A DNA stretch of 64,000 nt from Cyclobacteriaceae bacterium (GCA_028284125.1 JANQSI010000001.1:412253-476252); one strand, 5' to 3'. Positions 45,411-54,837 are shown, counted from the first letter of the stretch. Program-made: numbers and translations. The notes: generated from the letters alone by a model not told the origin.

Positions 45411-45457
45411 AAAAAATCAAAATATTCTGAACCAATTGACGAGTTAATTGTTCTTAT

Positions 45458-45505
45458 TTAGAATTGATTTAAATTAGAATTGATCGTAAATAGGTAGTAA
45501 CTTTG
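45458..45505 (+). promoter_or_regulatory. suf operon promoter region with direct repeat
   Basis: Exact 11-base direct repeat TTAGAATTGAT at 45458 and 45474, then a perfect -7 element TAACTTTG (45498-45505), 25 bases before the sufB ATG. The second repeat lies at the -33 position, where a repressor could bind. Confidence 0.5.
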
Positions 45506-45529
45506 CTCACCTGACCATACTTGAACCTA

Positions 45530-46972
45530 ATGAGTGCCGACGAAGAAATATTAGAACAGTTTACCTCCAAGGAATACGAACATGGATGGTCTGTAGATCT
45601 AGATGCTGATGAAGCGCCTCCGGGTCTGAATGAGGACATTATCCGATTTATCTCTGCCAAAAAGAATGAACCGGAATGGCTTTTGGAATGGCGACTAGAG
45701 GCTTTCAGGAAATGGGAGACTCTCAAAGAGCCGAAGTGGCCAAATGTCAAATATCCTCCGATTGACTACCAATCAATAAAATATTATTCTGCTCCTAAGC
45801 AAAACAAAGCTCAAAGCCTTGATGATGTAGATCCTGAGCTTTTGAGAACTTTCGAACGATTGGGAATTTCTCTTCAAGAGCAAAAAAGATTAACCGGAGT
45901 AGCTGTTGATGCTGTAATTGACTCAGTTTCGGTCGCTACTACTTTCAAAGAGAAACTATCAGAACTCGGTGTGATCTTCTGCTCATTTAGTGAAGCAGTT
46001 CAAGAGCATCCTGAATTAGTAAAGAAATATCTGGGATCGGTTGTACCTGTTGGTGATAACTATTTTGCTGCCTTAAATTCTGCGGTCTTCTCCGATGGAT
46101 CATTTTGCTACATTCCAAAAGGAGTAAGATGTCCAATGGAGCTTTCCACCTATTTTAGAATCAATGCTGCAAATACTGGCCAATTTGAGCGTACGCTAAT
46201 TGTAGCTGACGATGATTCTTATGTCAGCTATTTGGAGGGATGTACTGCTCCTATGCGAGACGAAAATCAGCTACATGCAGCTGTTGTTGAAATTTACGCG
46301 GCAAAAAATGCAGAGGTTAAATATTCAACCGTTCAAAATTGGTATCCTGGTGATAAAGATGGAAAAGGTGGTATTTACAACTTCGTGACAAAACGAGGGA
46401 TTTGTGCCGGCGACCATTCTAAAATTTCCTGGACGCAAGTCGAGACTGGATCTGCTGTTACATGGAAATATCCTTCATGTATCTTGAAAGGGGACCACTC
46501 AGTTGGTGAGTTCTATTCTGTTGCAGTTACCAACAATTATCAACAAGCAGATACTGGTACCAAAATGATCCATATTGGGAAAAACACAAAGTCCCGGATC
46601 GTTTCAAAAGGAATTTCGGCTGGAAAATCTCAAAACAGCTACAGAGGTCAAGTAGAGGTAATGAAGCGAGCAGATGGGGCACGTAATTTCTCTCAGTGCG
46701 ACTCTCTCTTAATGGGTGACAAATGTGGAGCACACACGTTCCCTTACATAGACATCAATAACAAGTCTGCTCAAGTCGAGCACGAAGCAACTACATCAAA
46801 AATTGGGGAAGATCAAATCTTCTACTGTCAGCAAAGAGGTATTGATGAAGAAAGTGCCGTAGCATTGATCGTCAATGGTTTTGCTAAAGAAGTGATGAAC
46901 AAACTTCCGATGGAGTTCGCAGTTGAGGCTCAAAAGCTTCTCGAATTGACACTGGAAGGTAGCGTTGGATAG
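45530..46972 (+). CDS. sufB: Fe-S cluster assembly scaffold SufB
   Basis: 480 residues from the ATG used; a TTG three codons earlier is possible. Family blocks [91 protein letters not shown] and [19 protein letters not shown]. The invariant Cys and the C-terminal helix ([19 protein letters not shown]) are present. Forms the SufBC2D scaffold in the cytoplasm. First gene of the suf operon. Confidence 0.97.
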   Translation: MSADEEILEQFTSKEYEHGWSVDLDADEAPPGLNEDIIRFISAKKNEPEWLLEWRLEAFRKWETLKEPKWPNVKYPPIDYQSIKYYSAPKQNKAQSLDDVDPELLRTFERLGISLQEQKRLTGVAVDAVIDSVSVATTFKEKLSELGVIFCSFSEAVQEHPELVKKYLGSVVPVGDNYFAALNSAVFSDGSFCYIPKGVRCPMELSTYFRINAANTGQFERTLIVADDDSYVSYLEGCTAPMRDENQLHAAVVEIYAAKNAEVKYSTVQNWYPGDKDGKGGIYNFVTKRGICAGDHSKISWTQVETGSAVTWKYPSCILKGDHSVGEFYSVAVTNNYQQADTGTKMIHIGKNTKSRIVSKGISAGKSQNSYRGQVEVMKRADGARNFSQCDSLLMGDKCGAHTFPYIDINNKSAQVEHEATTSKIGEDQIFYCQQRGIDEESAVALIVNGFAKEVMNKLPMEFAVEAQKLLELTLEGSVG

Positions 46973-47030
46973 AAAAATCTAAAACGAAATTCAAACAACT
47001 GATAACTATCAAACTGACAACTAATACAGT

Positions 47031-47789
47031 ATGATTTCAATCAAAAACTTACACGCCTCGATAGAGGACAAGCAGATTCTAAACGGAATTAATCTTGAAG
47101 TTAAAGCTGGTGAGGTTCATGCCATCATGGGGCCTAACGGATCCGGGAAAAGTACACTTGCTTCTGTCCTAGCTGGAAAAGAAGACTATGATGTTACAGA
47201 AGGTGAAGTTCTATTTCAAGATGAAGATATACTAGAGCTTTCGGCAGAGGATCGAGCACGTTTAGGTATTTTCCTTGCATTTCAGTATCCAGTTGAAATT
47301 CCAGGAGTTACCACTACCAATTTCCTAAAGACTGCTCTCAACCAGATTAGGGAAAGTCGAGGCGAAAAACCTCTGGATGCTGTGAATTTCCTGAAAACAA
47401 TGAAAGAGAAAATGAAGTTGGTTGAGATTGATCAGTCACTTCTTAGCCGATCTTTGAATGAAGGTTTTTCAGGTGGAGAAAAGAAACGAAACGAAATCTT
47501 CCAGATGGCAATGCTTGAACCAAAACTTGCCATCTTAGACGAAACAGATTCAGGTCTTGATATTGACGCGTTGAGAATTGTGGCGAATGGAGTCAACACA
47601 TTGAAAAGCCCTGAAAACGCAGCTATCGTCGTGACTCACTATCAACGGTTGTTGGATTACATCGTCCCAGATTTTGTACACGTACTGTATAATGGCAGAA
47701 TCGTGAAAAGCGGGGACAAAAGTCTAGCCTTAGAGCTTGAGGAAAAAGGTTATGATTGGATCAAAAGTGAAGTTGTAGAAGCGGTATGA
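47031..47789 (+). CDS. sufC: SufC ABC-type ATPase of the Suf complex
   Basis: 252 residues. Walker A GPNGSGKST (about 34-42), SufC-type signature LNEGFSGGEKKRNEI, Walker B LAILDETDSGLDID and switch His in VTHYQRL. ATP hydrolysis drives SufBD conformational change for cluster assembly. Overlaps sufD by 4 bases. Separated from sufB by a 58-base gap with AACTGATAACT-like repeats. Confidence 0.97.
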   Translation: MISIKNLHASIEDKQILNGINLEVKAGEVHAIMGPNGSGKSTLASVLAGKEDYDVTEGEVLFQDEDILELSAEDRARLGIFLAFQYPVEIPGVTTTNFLKTALNQIRESRGEKPLDAVNFLKTMKEKMKLVEIDQSLLSRSLNEGFSGGEKKRNEIFQMAMLEPKLAILDETDSGLDIDALRIVANGVNTLKSPENAAIVVTHYQRLLDYIVPDFVHVLYNGRIVKSGDKSLALELEEKGYDWIKSEVVEAV

Positions 47790-48970
47790 TTAGCGAAAAA
47801 TCCATATTGCTAGACAAGCTTCAGGAAGTTTTTAGTCCAAAATCAGCAACTAGCCAAGAGGCCTGGAGTATGCTGCTAGAGGTAGGACTTCCTTCCAAAA
47901 AATCCGAAGCATACAAATTCACACAGATCACAAAAGTTCTGGAAAAAGAACTTGATCTTGATCTTGTCGCAAAGAAGGAATTTGATAAAACACACTTATA
48001 TCAAACACAAGGAAGTCACATTGTTATTGAAAATGGAGTCTTCTCAAAACAGCATTCAACAATTGAAGACGGAGTTGCCGTAGAGGCTGGAGAAATTACA
48101 GAAGGAAAACACGATCCGTTCAGCCTTTTGAATACCGCTTTTAGTCCGGAAGAAATTTCTATTAGTGTAGAAAAAGAAGCATCTCCAATTTTTATCTATC
48201 ACGTAAATTCTGTTGGATTTTCCAATCCTAGAATTAAGGTTTCAGCGACTAAGAATCAAGAAATCAATCTGGTTGAAAAGTCGATCAATGCTGAAGGAAC
48301 GTTCACTAATTCGTACATCTCCTTTGATGTTGACAGCAATGCAAAAGTCAATTATTCAAAAATTCAGTCATACGGAGATTCTTCTTTAGTTCACGAAACA
48401 ATTTTTGCAAGACAGCAGCGAGATAGCCGATTCTATTCTAATATTTTCACTTTCTCCGGCGCACTTGTAAGAAACAACATCACTATCAACCTGGAAGATG
48501 AAAATTGCGAAGGACACATGAACGGTCTCTATCTTCTTGATGGAAAATCTCATGTAGATAACAACACATCTGTAGACCACCTCAAACCCAATTCCTACAG
48601 CAACGAATTGTATAAAGGAATTCTTGATGAAAAGTCAACAGGGGTCTTCAATGGAAAAATCTATGTGAGGCCAGATGCTCAGAAAACCAATGCATTTCAG
48701 AGCAACAACAATATTTTGCTTTCTGATGATGCTTCTATCCATACCAAGCCCCAGTTGGAAATCTGGGCAGACGATGTAAAATGTTCACACGGATGTACTT
48801 CAGGTCAACTGGATGAAGATGCCATTTTTTACCTACGATCAAGAGGAATTTCCGAAAAGAATGCGAAAGCCATGATCTTGACTGCATTTGCTGCTGAAGC
48901 AATTGCTCAAGTACCTGTTCAGGAATTGAAAGAAGAATTAGAAGGATTGATTGCGAAAAAGTTGTCGTAA
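47786..48970 (+). CDS. sufD: Fe-S cluster assembly protein SufD
   Basis: 394 residues. N-terminal helical part (residues 1-110; LPSKKSEAYKFTQI marks the family) and the C-terminal right-handed beta-helix shared with SufB (GHMNGLYLLDGKSHVDNNTSVDH, AQKTNAFQSNNNILLSDDA, DDVKCSHGCTSGQLDEDAIFYLRSRGI). Partner of SufB and SufC. Its stop overlaps the sufS start. Confidence 0.96.
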   Translation: MISEKSILLDKLQEVFSPKSATSQEAWSMLLEVGLPSKKSEAYKFTQITKVLEKELDLDLVAKKEFDKTHLYQTQGSHIVIENGVFSKQHSTIEDGVAVEAGEITEGKHDPFSLLNTAFSPEEISISVEKEASPIFIYHVNSVGFSNPRIKVSATKNQEINLVEKSINAEGTFTNSYISFDVDSNAKVNYSKIQSYGDSSLVHETIFARQQRDSRFYSNIFTFSGALVRNNITINLEDENCEGHMNGLYLLDGKSHVDNNTSVDHLKPNSYSNELYKGILDEKSTGVFNGKIYVRPDAQKTNAFQSNNNILLSDDASIHTKPQLEIWADDVKCSHGCTSGQLDEDAIFYLRSRGISEKNAKAMILTAFAAEAIAQVPVQELKEELEGLIAKKLS

Positions 48971-50205
48971 TGGAAGCTGTAGAAACTTCTTTGGACGTCA
49001 TATCTATCCGCAAGCAATTCCCCATTCTTGATCAGGAGGTTAATGGAAAGCCCCTAATCTATTTCGATAACGCTGCATCCTCGCAAACCGCATCAGAAGT
49101 TGTTAAGTCACTGATCAATTTCTATGAGAAAGATCATGCAAACATCCACAGAGGTATTCACACTCTGGCAGAACGATCAACGACAGCTTATGAAAACACG
49201 AGAAAGCGCGTTCAGGCATTCATAAATGCCAATGAAGTTGAAGAGATCGTCTTCACCCAAGGCACTACAGAAAGTATCAATCTTGTAGCTCACTCGTGGG
49301 GTTCGGTAAATCTCAAAAAGGGAGATGAAATCTTAATTTCTCAATTAGAGCACCATTCCAATATTGTTCCATGGCAGTTGATTGCAGAGAAAACGGGCGC
49401 AACCATCAAAGTCATTCCGATTAATTCTGAAGGCGAAATCCTTTTGAATGAATATGAAAAGCTTCTGAATGAGAATACGAAGATGGTAGCTGTCAACTAC
49501 ATTTCGAATTCTCTAGGAACGATTAATCCTGTTCACGAGATAATTAAAAGCGCCAAGGCAAATGGAGCTACCGTGATGATTGATGCGGCGCAAGCAGCTC
49601 CACATCAAAAAATTGACGTACAAGACCTGAATTGCGATTTCTTAGCTTTTTCAAGTCATAAAATGTACGGCCCAACCGGAGTTGGAATTCTTTACGGAAG
49701 AAGAGAGCAGCTAGAGATCATTCCACCTTATCAAGGTGGAGGTGAGATGATCGAAGAAGTTTCTTTCGAGGGAACCACCTACAATGAAATTCCTTACAAG
49801 TTTGAAGCCGGAACTCCTAATATCGGTGATGTAATTGCTTTTCATGAGGCAATGAACTTCATTGAAGACCTTGGATATGATGCAATCCAAGCATATGAAC
49901 ATCAGTTGCTACAACACGCAACAAAGAAGATTTCGGTAATTGAAGGAGTGAGAATCATTGGTGAAGCTGGAAACAAAGCAAGTGTCTTGTCATTCGTTAT
50001 AGAAGGAATTCACCCATATGATATTGGGCAATTGTTGGATGCAAAAGGAATTGCTGTCAGAACAGGACACCACTGTACTCAACCATTGATGGACTTTTTT
50101 GGAATTGAGGGAACTATACGTGCCTCATTCTCTGTCTATAATACCATAGAAGAAATTGATCATTTCTGCGAATCTTTGCAAAGCATTGTTTCGAAGTTTG
50201 GCTAA
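48970..50205 (+). CDS. sufS: Cysteine desulfurase SufS
   Basis: 411 residues, PLP enzyme that gives cysteine sulfur to SufE as a persulfide. Substrate-binding start FPILDQEVNGKPLIYFDNAASSQ, PLP-lysine in FSSHKMYGPTGVGILYG, active Cys in GIAVRTGHHCTQPLMDFF. Class II (SufS/CsdA) type with the RTGHHC loop. Overlaps sufE by one base. Confidence 0.97.
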   Translation: MEAVETSLDVISIRKQFPILDQEVNGKPLIYFDNAASSQTASEVVKSLINFYEKDHANIHRGIHTLAERSTTAYENTRKRVQAFINANEVEEIVFTQGTTESINLVAHSWGSVNLKKGDEILISQLEHHSNIVPWQLIAEKTGATIKVIPINSEGEILLNEYEKLLNENTKMVAVNYISNSLGTINPVHEIIKSAKANGATVMIDAAQAAPHQKIDVQDLNCDFLAFSSHKMYGPTGVGILYGRREQLEIIPPYQGGGEMIEEVSFEGTTYNEIPYKFEAGTPNIGDVIAFHEAMNFIEDLGYDAIQAYEHQLLQHATKKISVIEGVRIIGEAGNKASVLSFVIEGIHPYDIGQLLDAKGIAVRTGHHCTQPLMDFFGIEGTIRASFSVYNTIEEIDHFCESLQSIVSKFG

Positions 50206-50633
50206 TGGAACAGATTAAATCAAGACAGGAGGAGATCATCGAAGAGTTTTCCGTATTGGAAGATGATATGGAAATGACACTTGATTATATCATGGACCTT
50301 GGACAAGAGTTAGGCAGTTTTCCGGAGAAGGATCAGATAGAGGAAAATGTTGTGAAGGGATGTCAATCAAAAGTCTGGATGACAGCCACTTTGGAAAATG
50401 ATAAAGTTCATTTCAAAGCAGATTCTAATACGGCGATCACCAAAGGATTGGTGAGTTTGCTTGTTAGGGTTTTCAACCAGTCTTCTCCTGATGAGATTGT
50501 CAATGCTGAAATCTATTTCCCGGAGCGAATTGGAATGAACAGGTTCATTGGAACGCAACGATCAAATGGGTTCAGCGCCATGATCAAGCAAATAAAAATG
50601 TTTGCGTTAGCCTTTACGGTAAAAGAAAATTAA
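50205..50633 (+). CDS. sufE: Sulfur acceptor protein SufE
   Basis: 142 residues. Takes persulfide from SufS and passes it to SufB. Active Cys in VKGCQSKVW; typical flanks IMDLGQELGSFPEKDQIEEN and ITKGLVSLLVRVFNQSSPDEI. Sits between sufS and the SufT-like gene with one-base overlaps. Confidence 0.96.
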   Translation: MEQIKSRQEEIIEEFSVLEDDMEMTLDYIMDLGQELGSFPEKDQIEENVVKGCQSKVWMTATLENDKVHFKADSNTAITKGLVSLLVRVFNQSSPDEIVNAEIYFPERIGMNRFIGTQRSNGFSAMIKQIKMFALAFTVKEN

Positions 50634-50965
50634 TGAGTGAGACAGCAACAAATATTGATCAGTTAAAACTCAAGGAAGACATTGTCCGAGCCATTAAAAA
50701 TGTGTTCGATCCAGAGATTCCAGTTGATGTATATGAATTAGGACTCATCTACGAAATAAATATTCTTCCAGTCAATAATGTTGAAATCGTGATGACCTTA
50801 ACCTCGCCTTCCTGCCCGGCAGCAGAACAGATACCGAGCGAAGTTGAAATGAACGTGAAAGCGGTAGAGGGTGTTAATGACGTGAATATTGAACTAACTT
50901 TTGATCCCCCATATGCGACGGACATGATGTCTGAAGAAGCAAAATTGGAATTGGGATTTATGTAA
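50633..50965 (+). CDS. sufT: SufT-like DUF59 (MIP18-family) protein
   Basis: 110 residues. DUF59 pattern FDPEIPVDVYELGLIYEI and VMTLTSPSCPAAEQIP with the conserved Cys, then ELTFDPPY. Assists maturation or delivery of Fe-S clusters to apo-proteins. The symbol is by position and domain. The single-base overlap with sufE keeps it in the operon. Confidence 0.9.
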   Translation: MSETATNIDQLKLKEDIVRAIKNVFDPEIPVDVYELGLIYEINILPVNNVEIVMTLTSPSCPAAEQIPSEVEMNVKAVEGVNDVNIELTFDPPYATDMMSEEAKLELGFM

Positions 50966-50985
50966 AAAATAAATAATTGATAGAT

Positions 50986-51402
50986 ATGTATCCAGAAGAA
51001 ATAGTAGCACCAATGAAAGGTCAACTAACCGATGCAGGGTTTACAGAACTGACCACTGCCGAAGCGGTTGATAATCATTTAAAAGACCATAAAGGAACTT
51101 CACTTGTTGTTATCAATTCCGTATGCGGTTGCGCTGCAGGCGCAGCAAGACCCGGAGTTTTGATGGCAACAGAAAATGCAGCAAAAAAACCAGACAACCT
51201 AACAACCGTTTTTGCAGGTTTTGATTTAGAAGCCGTACAGCGAGTAAGAGAATATACACTTCCCTATCCTCCATCTTCTCCGGCCATCGCACTATTCAAA
51301 GACGGTGAGTTGGCCCACTTTGTAGAAAGACATCACATTGAGGGAAGATCTGCAGAAATGATCGCTGGACACCTGGAGCAGGTTTTCCAGGAGTTTTGTT
51401 AA
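50986..51402 (+). CDS. BrxA/BrxB-family bacilliredoxin
   Basis: 138 residues from the ATG used (a TTG three codons earlier is possible; family members begin MYPEE). Bacilliredoxins remove bacillithiol from protein disulfides. Active CGC motif in NSVCGCAAGAARPGV, with the end ELAHFVERHHIEGRSAEMIA typical. It is the last gene of the suf operon, followed by a terminator. It suggests that bacillithiol is the low-molecular thiol of the organism. Confidence 0.93.
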   Translation: MYPEEIVAPMKGQLTDAGFTELTTAEAVDNHLKDHKGTSLVVINSVCGCAAGAARPGVLMATENAAKKPDNLTTVFAGFDLEAVQRVREYTLPYPPSSPAIALFKDGELAHFVERHHIEGRSAEMIAGHLEQVFQEFC

Positions 51403-51425
51403 GAAAAAATTTCACTCAAAAAGTA

Positions 51426-51452
51426 AAGCCCATCAGTCGATGGGCTTTTTTT
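51426..51452 (+). terminator. Rho-independent terminator ending the suf operon
   Basis: Perfect stem AAGCCCATC/GATGGGCTT, loop AGTC, T run of seven. Confidence 0.92.
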
Positions 51453-51550
51453 ATTTCTTCATGTTCACGTGTTAACAATTCGCAGAATCCACTTTTTCTT
51501 CGATGTAGACTAAGTGTATCAAAGTCTTAGACAATTTAATTCGGGTGAGT

Positions 51551-51589
51551 TTTCATATTGCGTCTCTATTTTCATATGATAATATGAAA
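51551..51589. promoter_or_regulatory. Triple TTTCATAT operator-like site upstream of the adhesin
   Basis: TTTCATAT at 51551-51558 and 51570-51577 (19-base period) and its reverse complement ATATGAAA at 51582-51589, forming an 8-4-8 inverted repeat with the second copy. It lies 30-68 bases upstream of the adhesin ATG. Looks like a set of half-sites for one regulator. Confidence 0.45.
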
Positions 51590-51618
51590 TAGTTATTTGT
51601 AATATTTAATAAGAAATT

Positions 51619-53901
51619 ATGGAAAACAACTATCCTAAAAGAAGGTTATTTAGAAACATCAAAAATTATACTACGACAATACTATTATTAATGATAATGT
51701 CTAGTGCGTTTGGACAAACCTTATCTGATGCAGATGGTGATACAAGAATTCAGACAGAAGCAACACCAGATGAGGACAGCATTCGGTTTGAGATCGCAGG
51801 GATAGAACAATGGATTATGACTGGTAATAGATTGGAACCAAGAAATTCAGGCAATTCTATTTTTATTGGAAAAAATGCAGGACTAAACGATAATATGTTT
51901 CTTGGCTCAAATATTTACATAGGAAATGGAGCTGGAGAATCAGGAATTACCAGCTCGCGAAATGTTGCGATCGGTGTAGGAGCCTTAAACCTTAATACAT
52001 CATATGGAGAAAATACAGCTATTGGATCTGAGGCATTGAGAGATAATGTTTCGGGTGCAGGAAACGTAGCTGTTGGTAGTTCTGCTTTAAGGGATCATCA
52101 AACAGGTGGTCTTAATGTAGCCATTGGAGGAGCAGCCTTAGAACTTGACACCAGTGGTTACTGGAACACCGCGATTGGTAACGCTGCTCTAAGAGCCAAT
52201 TTTACAGGTTATCATAACGTTGCTATTGGGAAAGATGCAAATAGAGATGGAGATGGTAGTGAAAACGTTGCAATTGGAGTTGAGTCACTAAGACTCAATT
52301 CAGCAAGTTCCAATGTTGCAATAGGTAAAAGATCAATGTATCTCAATTCAGCTGGTATTAACAATACAGTTATTGGGCATGAAGCTGGAAGAAATGGAAC
52401 TGGTAATAACAATATTCTAATCGGTTTTCAAGCTGGCTTTGATGAGGCTGGATCTGATAAGCTTTATATCGAAAATTCTAATTCTTCAAGCCCTTTGATT
52501 TATGGGAACTTTCAAGATGATACCGTTCGGGTGAATGGTACTCTTGACATAAACGATGCCTTTTCGTTCCCCATTGCAGATGGAACTAATGGTCAAACAA
52601 TGGTAACTGATGGTAACGGAAATGTTACTTGGTCAACGGTCACTAGTGGAATTTCAAACGAGTTAAGTGATGCTGACAATGACACCAAAATCCAGGTAGA
52701 AGAAAGTGCAGATGAAGATATCATTCGTTTTGACCTTGCAGGAACTGAAAGATGGTTAATGGAAGGATCAAATTTAGAACCAAGAAATTCAGGCGAATCA
52801 GTATTTCTCGGTGAGGGAGCAGGTGTAACTGACGACTTATCTAATAATGAAAATACCTTTATAGGTTATAATTCTGGTAATTCTAATCTTGATGGAGCTT
52901 ACAATACTGCAATAGGAGCTCGATCGATGGCATCCAACGAGGCAGGTGAGTATAACACCGCAGTAGGCTATAAATCGCTTGTAAGCAATATCACAGGAAG
53001 CTTCAACACGGCCTTGGGGTACCAAGCTTTAGAATTCAATGTAACAGGCAGTAGAAACACTGCAATAGGTCAAAATAGTGGGTATAACAACCCAGGAAGT
53101 GGTAATGTATTTATTGGTTATCGAGCGGGATATAATGAATTAGGAAGCAACAAACTTTACATTGCCAATGATACACTTAACACGCTAATCTACGGAGATT
53201 TTATAAGCGGTTTTGTAGGAATCGGAACAACATCACCTTCCTTCGAATTAGATGTAGCAGGAACTATTCGCGGACAGGTATTCAGTAATTCCGATGAGAG
53301 ATTTAAGAAAGGAATCAAACAAATCAAAAATGCACCCGAATTACTAAACAAACTAGGTGGATTGACTTACGAATTCAAGTCAAAGCAAGATGGAATTGAT
53401 AAAGAGCTTCCTAAGGGTAAGCAATACGGCTTTTCAGCACAAGAAGTACAGAAGGTGTTTCCTGAATTGGTTGTTGAAGACAATCAAGGATATCTCGCCG
53501 TAAACTATGATGGGTTCATTCCCGTGATGTGGGAGATATTGAAAGAGCGAGAAGCTGAAAATCAAGCTTTGAAATACCAGGTTTCGGAAATGTCCGAAAA
53601 AATGGCATCTCTTGAAGAAAAAATTGCTGCTTTAACAGGCGAGGAAATAGTGAACTTTCTTGGAGATGGATATCCAAACCCAACAAAAGGAAAGTTTACG
53701 GTACCGTATAATCTTCCTGACCTACAAGAGGCTAATTTGTCCATCTTTGATTTAAATGGAAGGTTAGTTAAAAAATATCCGATCCAAACCAATGTTGGTG
53801 AAATAGCTATTGAAACACTTGAACTTGATCCGGGAATGTATATCTATGGAATCATATACGATGGTAAAATGACACCTACAAAAAAAATGTTCGTGGAATA
53901 A
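51619..53901 (+). CDS. Large T9SS-type adhesin: YadA-like head repeats, S74 chaperone domain, T9SS sorting domain
   Basis: 760 residues. Signal peptide to about residue 33. Two homologous units (starting near residues 35 and 348; LSDADGDTRIQTE and LSDADNDTKIQVE), each followed by 14-residue repeats such as NTAIGSEALRDNVSG that match YadA/Hia-type trimeric head repeats. A peptidase S74 intramolecular chaperone domain starts at about 556 with the SDERFK motif (Ser558, Lys563), GFSAQEVQKVFPELV and NYDGFIPVMWEILKE. A coiled coil (640-676) follows, then a type A T9SS C-terminal domain (YPNPTKGKF, FDLNGRLVKK, to the end). Probably secreted and surface-bound, forming trimers; self-cleavage before Ser558 is expected from the S74 family. 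Confidence 0.9.
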   Translation: MENNYPKRRLFRNIKNYTTTILLLMIMSSAFGQTLSDADGDTRIQTEATPDEDSIRFEIAGIEQWIMTGNRLEPRNSGNSIFIGKNAGLNDNMFLGSNIYIGNGAGESGITSSRNVAIGVGALNLNTSYGENTAIGSEALRDNVSGAGNVAVGSSALRDHQTGGLNVAIGGAALELDTSGYWNTAIGNAALRANFTGYHNVAIGKDANRDGDGSENVAIGVESLRLNSASSNVAIGKRSMYLNSAGINNTVIGHEAGRNGTGNNNILIGFQAGFDEAGSDKLYIENSNSSSPLIYGNFQDDTVRVNGTLDINDAFSFPIADGTNGQTMVTDGNGNVTWSTVTSGISNELSDADNDTKIQVEESADEDIIRFDLAGTERWLMEGSNLEPRNSGESVFLGEGAGVTDDLSNNENTFIGYNSGNSNLDGAYNTAIGARSMASNEAGEYNTAVGYKSLVSNITGSFNTALGYQALEFNVTGSRNTAIGQNSGYNNPGSGNVFIGYRAGYNELGSNKLYIANDTLNTLIYGDFISGFVGIGTTSPSFELDVAGTIRGQVFSNSDERFKKGIKQIKNAPELLNKLGGLTYEFKSKQDGIDKELPKGKQYGFSAQEVQKVFPELVVEDNQGYLAVNYDGFIPVMWEILKEREAENQALKYQVSEMSEKMASLEEKIAALTGEEIVNFLGDGYPNPTKGKFTVPYNLPDLQEANLSIFDLNGRLVKKYPIQTNVGEIAIETLELDPGMYIYGIIYDGKMTPTKKMFVE

Positions 53902-53934
53902 TTTCAGAATCAATTTGCTAAACATTCAAAAAAG

Positions 53935-53961
53935 AAGTCTCCATTACATGGGGACTTTTTT
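53935..53961 (+). terminator. Terminator after the adhesin
   Basis: Stem AAGTCTCC/GGGGACTT (one G-U pair), loop ATTACAT, six T. It separates the adhesin from the DUF547 gene. Confidence 0.85.
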
Positions 53962-54075
53962 GTTTAGTAGAATGTAATCCCAATTACATTTCAACTCATA
54001 GTAATATTCACCTAATCCGATTTTTACTAAAATGAACGAACTTAAGTAGAGAAAGTAACTTAAAGAAAAATTGTT

Positions 54076-54792
54076 ATGATGCGTATATTGTTAATTGTAC
54101 TACCATCAGTCACCGCTTTATTTCCCAATGCCACTTTCTCTCAAACCTTTTTTGAAAGCGTCAACCAATTCCTAATCGACAATGTTGATGAAGGAAAGAT
54201 TGATTATCAATTTTTGAAAGATAATCCCACAGATCTAGACAATCTTATTGAAAGTATCTCAGAATTCTACCTTAATGGGCAAGATCAGGATTTTAAAACC
54301 GCATTTTATATCAATGCCTACAATTTACTGGTGATCAAACAGGTAAGAGATAACTATCCAGTGAGTAGTCCAATGGATATTCCGGGCTTTTTTAAGGTAA
54401 ATACCTATTTAGTCGCCGGAGAAGAATTAACACTTGACAACATTGAATTTGATAAGCTTATGGGTCCTACCAAAGATCCAAGAATTCATTTTGCGCTTGG
54501 ATGCGCAGCGAAGAGCTGTCCATTCCTATATGACCAGGCGTATACGCCGCAACACTTGCAGGAACAGCTACACTTTAGAGCACAATTAATTATCGACCGA
54601 CCCAACTACGTACGAGTAAATAAAGGAAAACGTCAAGTAACGCTCAACAAAATTTTTGATTGGTACAAAGATCAATTCACTACCAATGGAACCTCAATTC
54701 TTAGCTATATTAATCAGTACAGGTTTTATTCCGTACCGGAGGAATATGACATAAGCTACCAAGAATACGATTGGTCACTCAACTCGAAGTAG
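54076..54792 (+). CDS. Secreted DUF547 protein
   Basis: 238 residues with a signal peptide (cleavage about FSQ). DUF547 blocks AFYINAYNLLVIKQV, IEFDKLMGPTKDPRIHFALGCAAKSCP and LNKIFDWYKDQF. The family is widespread and without known biochemical function; the Cys pair in GCAAKSCP is conserved. Single gene after a terminator; a hairpin follows at 54807-54837. Confidence 0.9.
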   Translation: MMRILLIVLPSVTALFPNATFSQTFFESVNQFLIDNVDEGKIDYQFLKDNPTDLDNLIESISEFYLNGQDQDFKTAFYINAYNLLVIKQVRDNYPVSSPMDIPGFFKVNTYLVAGEELTLDNIEFDKLMGPTKDPRIHFALGCAAKSCPFLYDQAYTPQHLQEQLHFRAQLIIDRPNYVRVNKGKRQVTLNKIFDWYKDQFTTNGTSILSYINQYRFYSVPEEYDISYQEYDWSLNSK

Positions 54793-54806
54793 TAGGGGTT
54801 TAAGTG

Positions 54807-54837
54807 GGGTTAGGTGTATAAACAATATACCTAACCC
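54807..54837. promoter_or_regulatory. Strong hairpin touching the start of a small gene
   Basis: Thirteen-base stem GGGTTAGGTGTAT/ATATACCTAACCC with one G-U pair and a 5-base loop (AAACA), ending exactly one base before the ATG at 54838. No T tract follows on the + strand, so it is not a standard terminator. Confidence 0.6.

Noticed and set aside
45411..45520. A separate small gene between lrp and sufB
   Set aside because: No open frame with start; region is explained by promoter and direct repeat.
51950..53150. Periodic repeats suggesting an array
   Set aside because: Explained by 14-residue YadA-like head repeats in the adhesin coding sequence.
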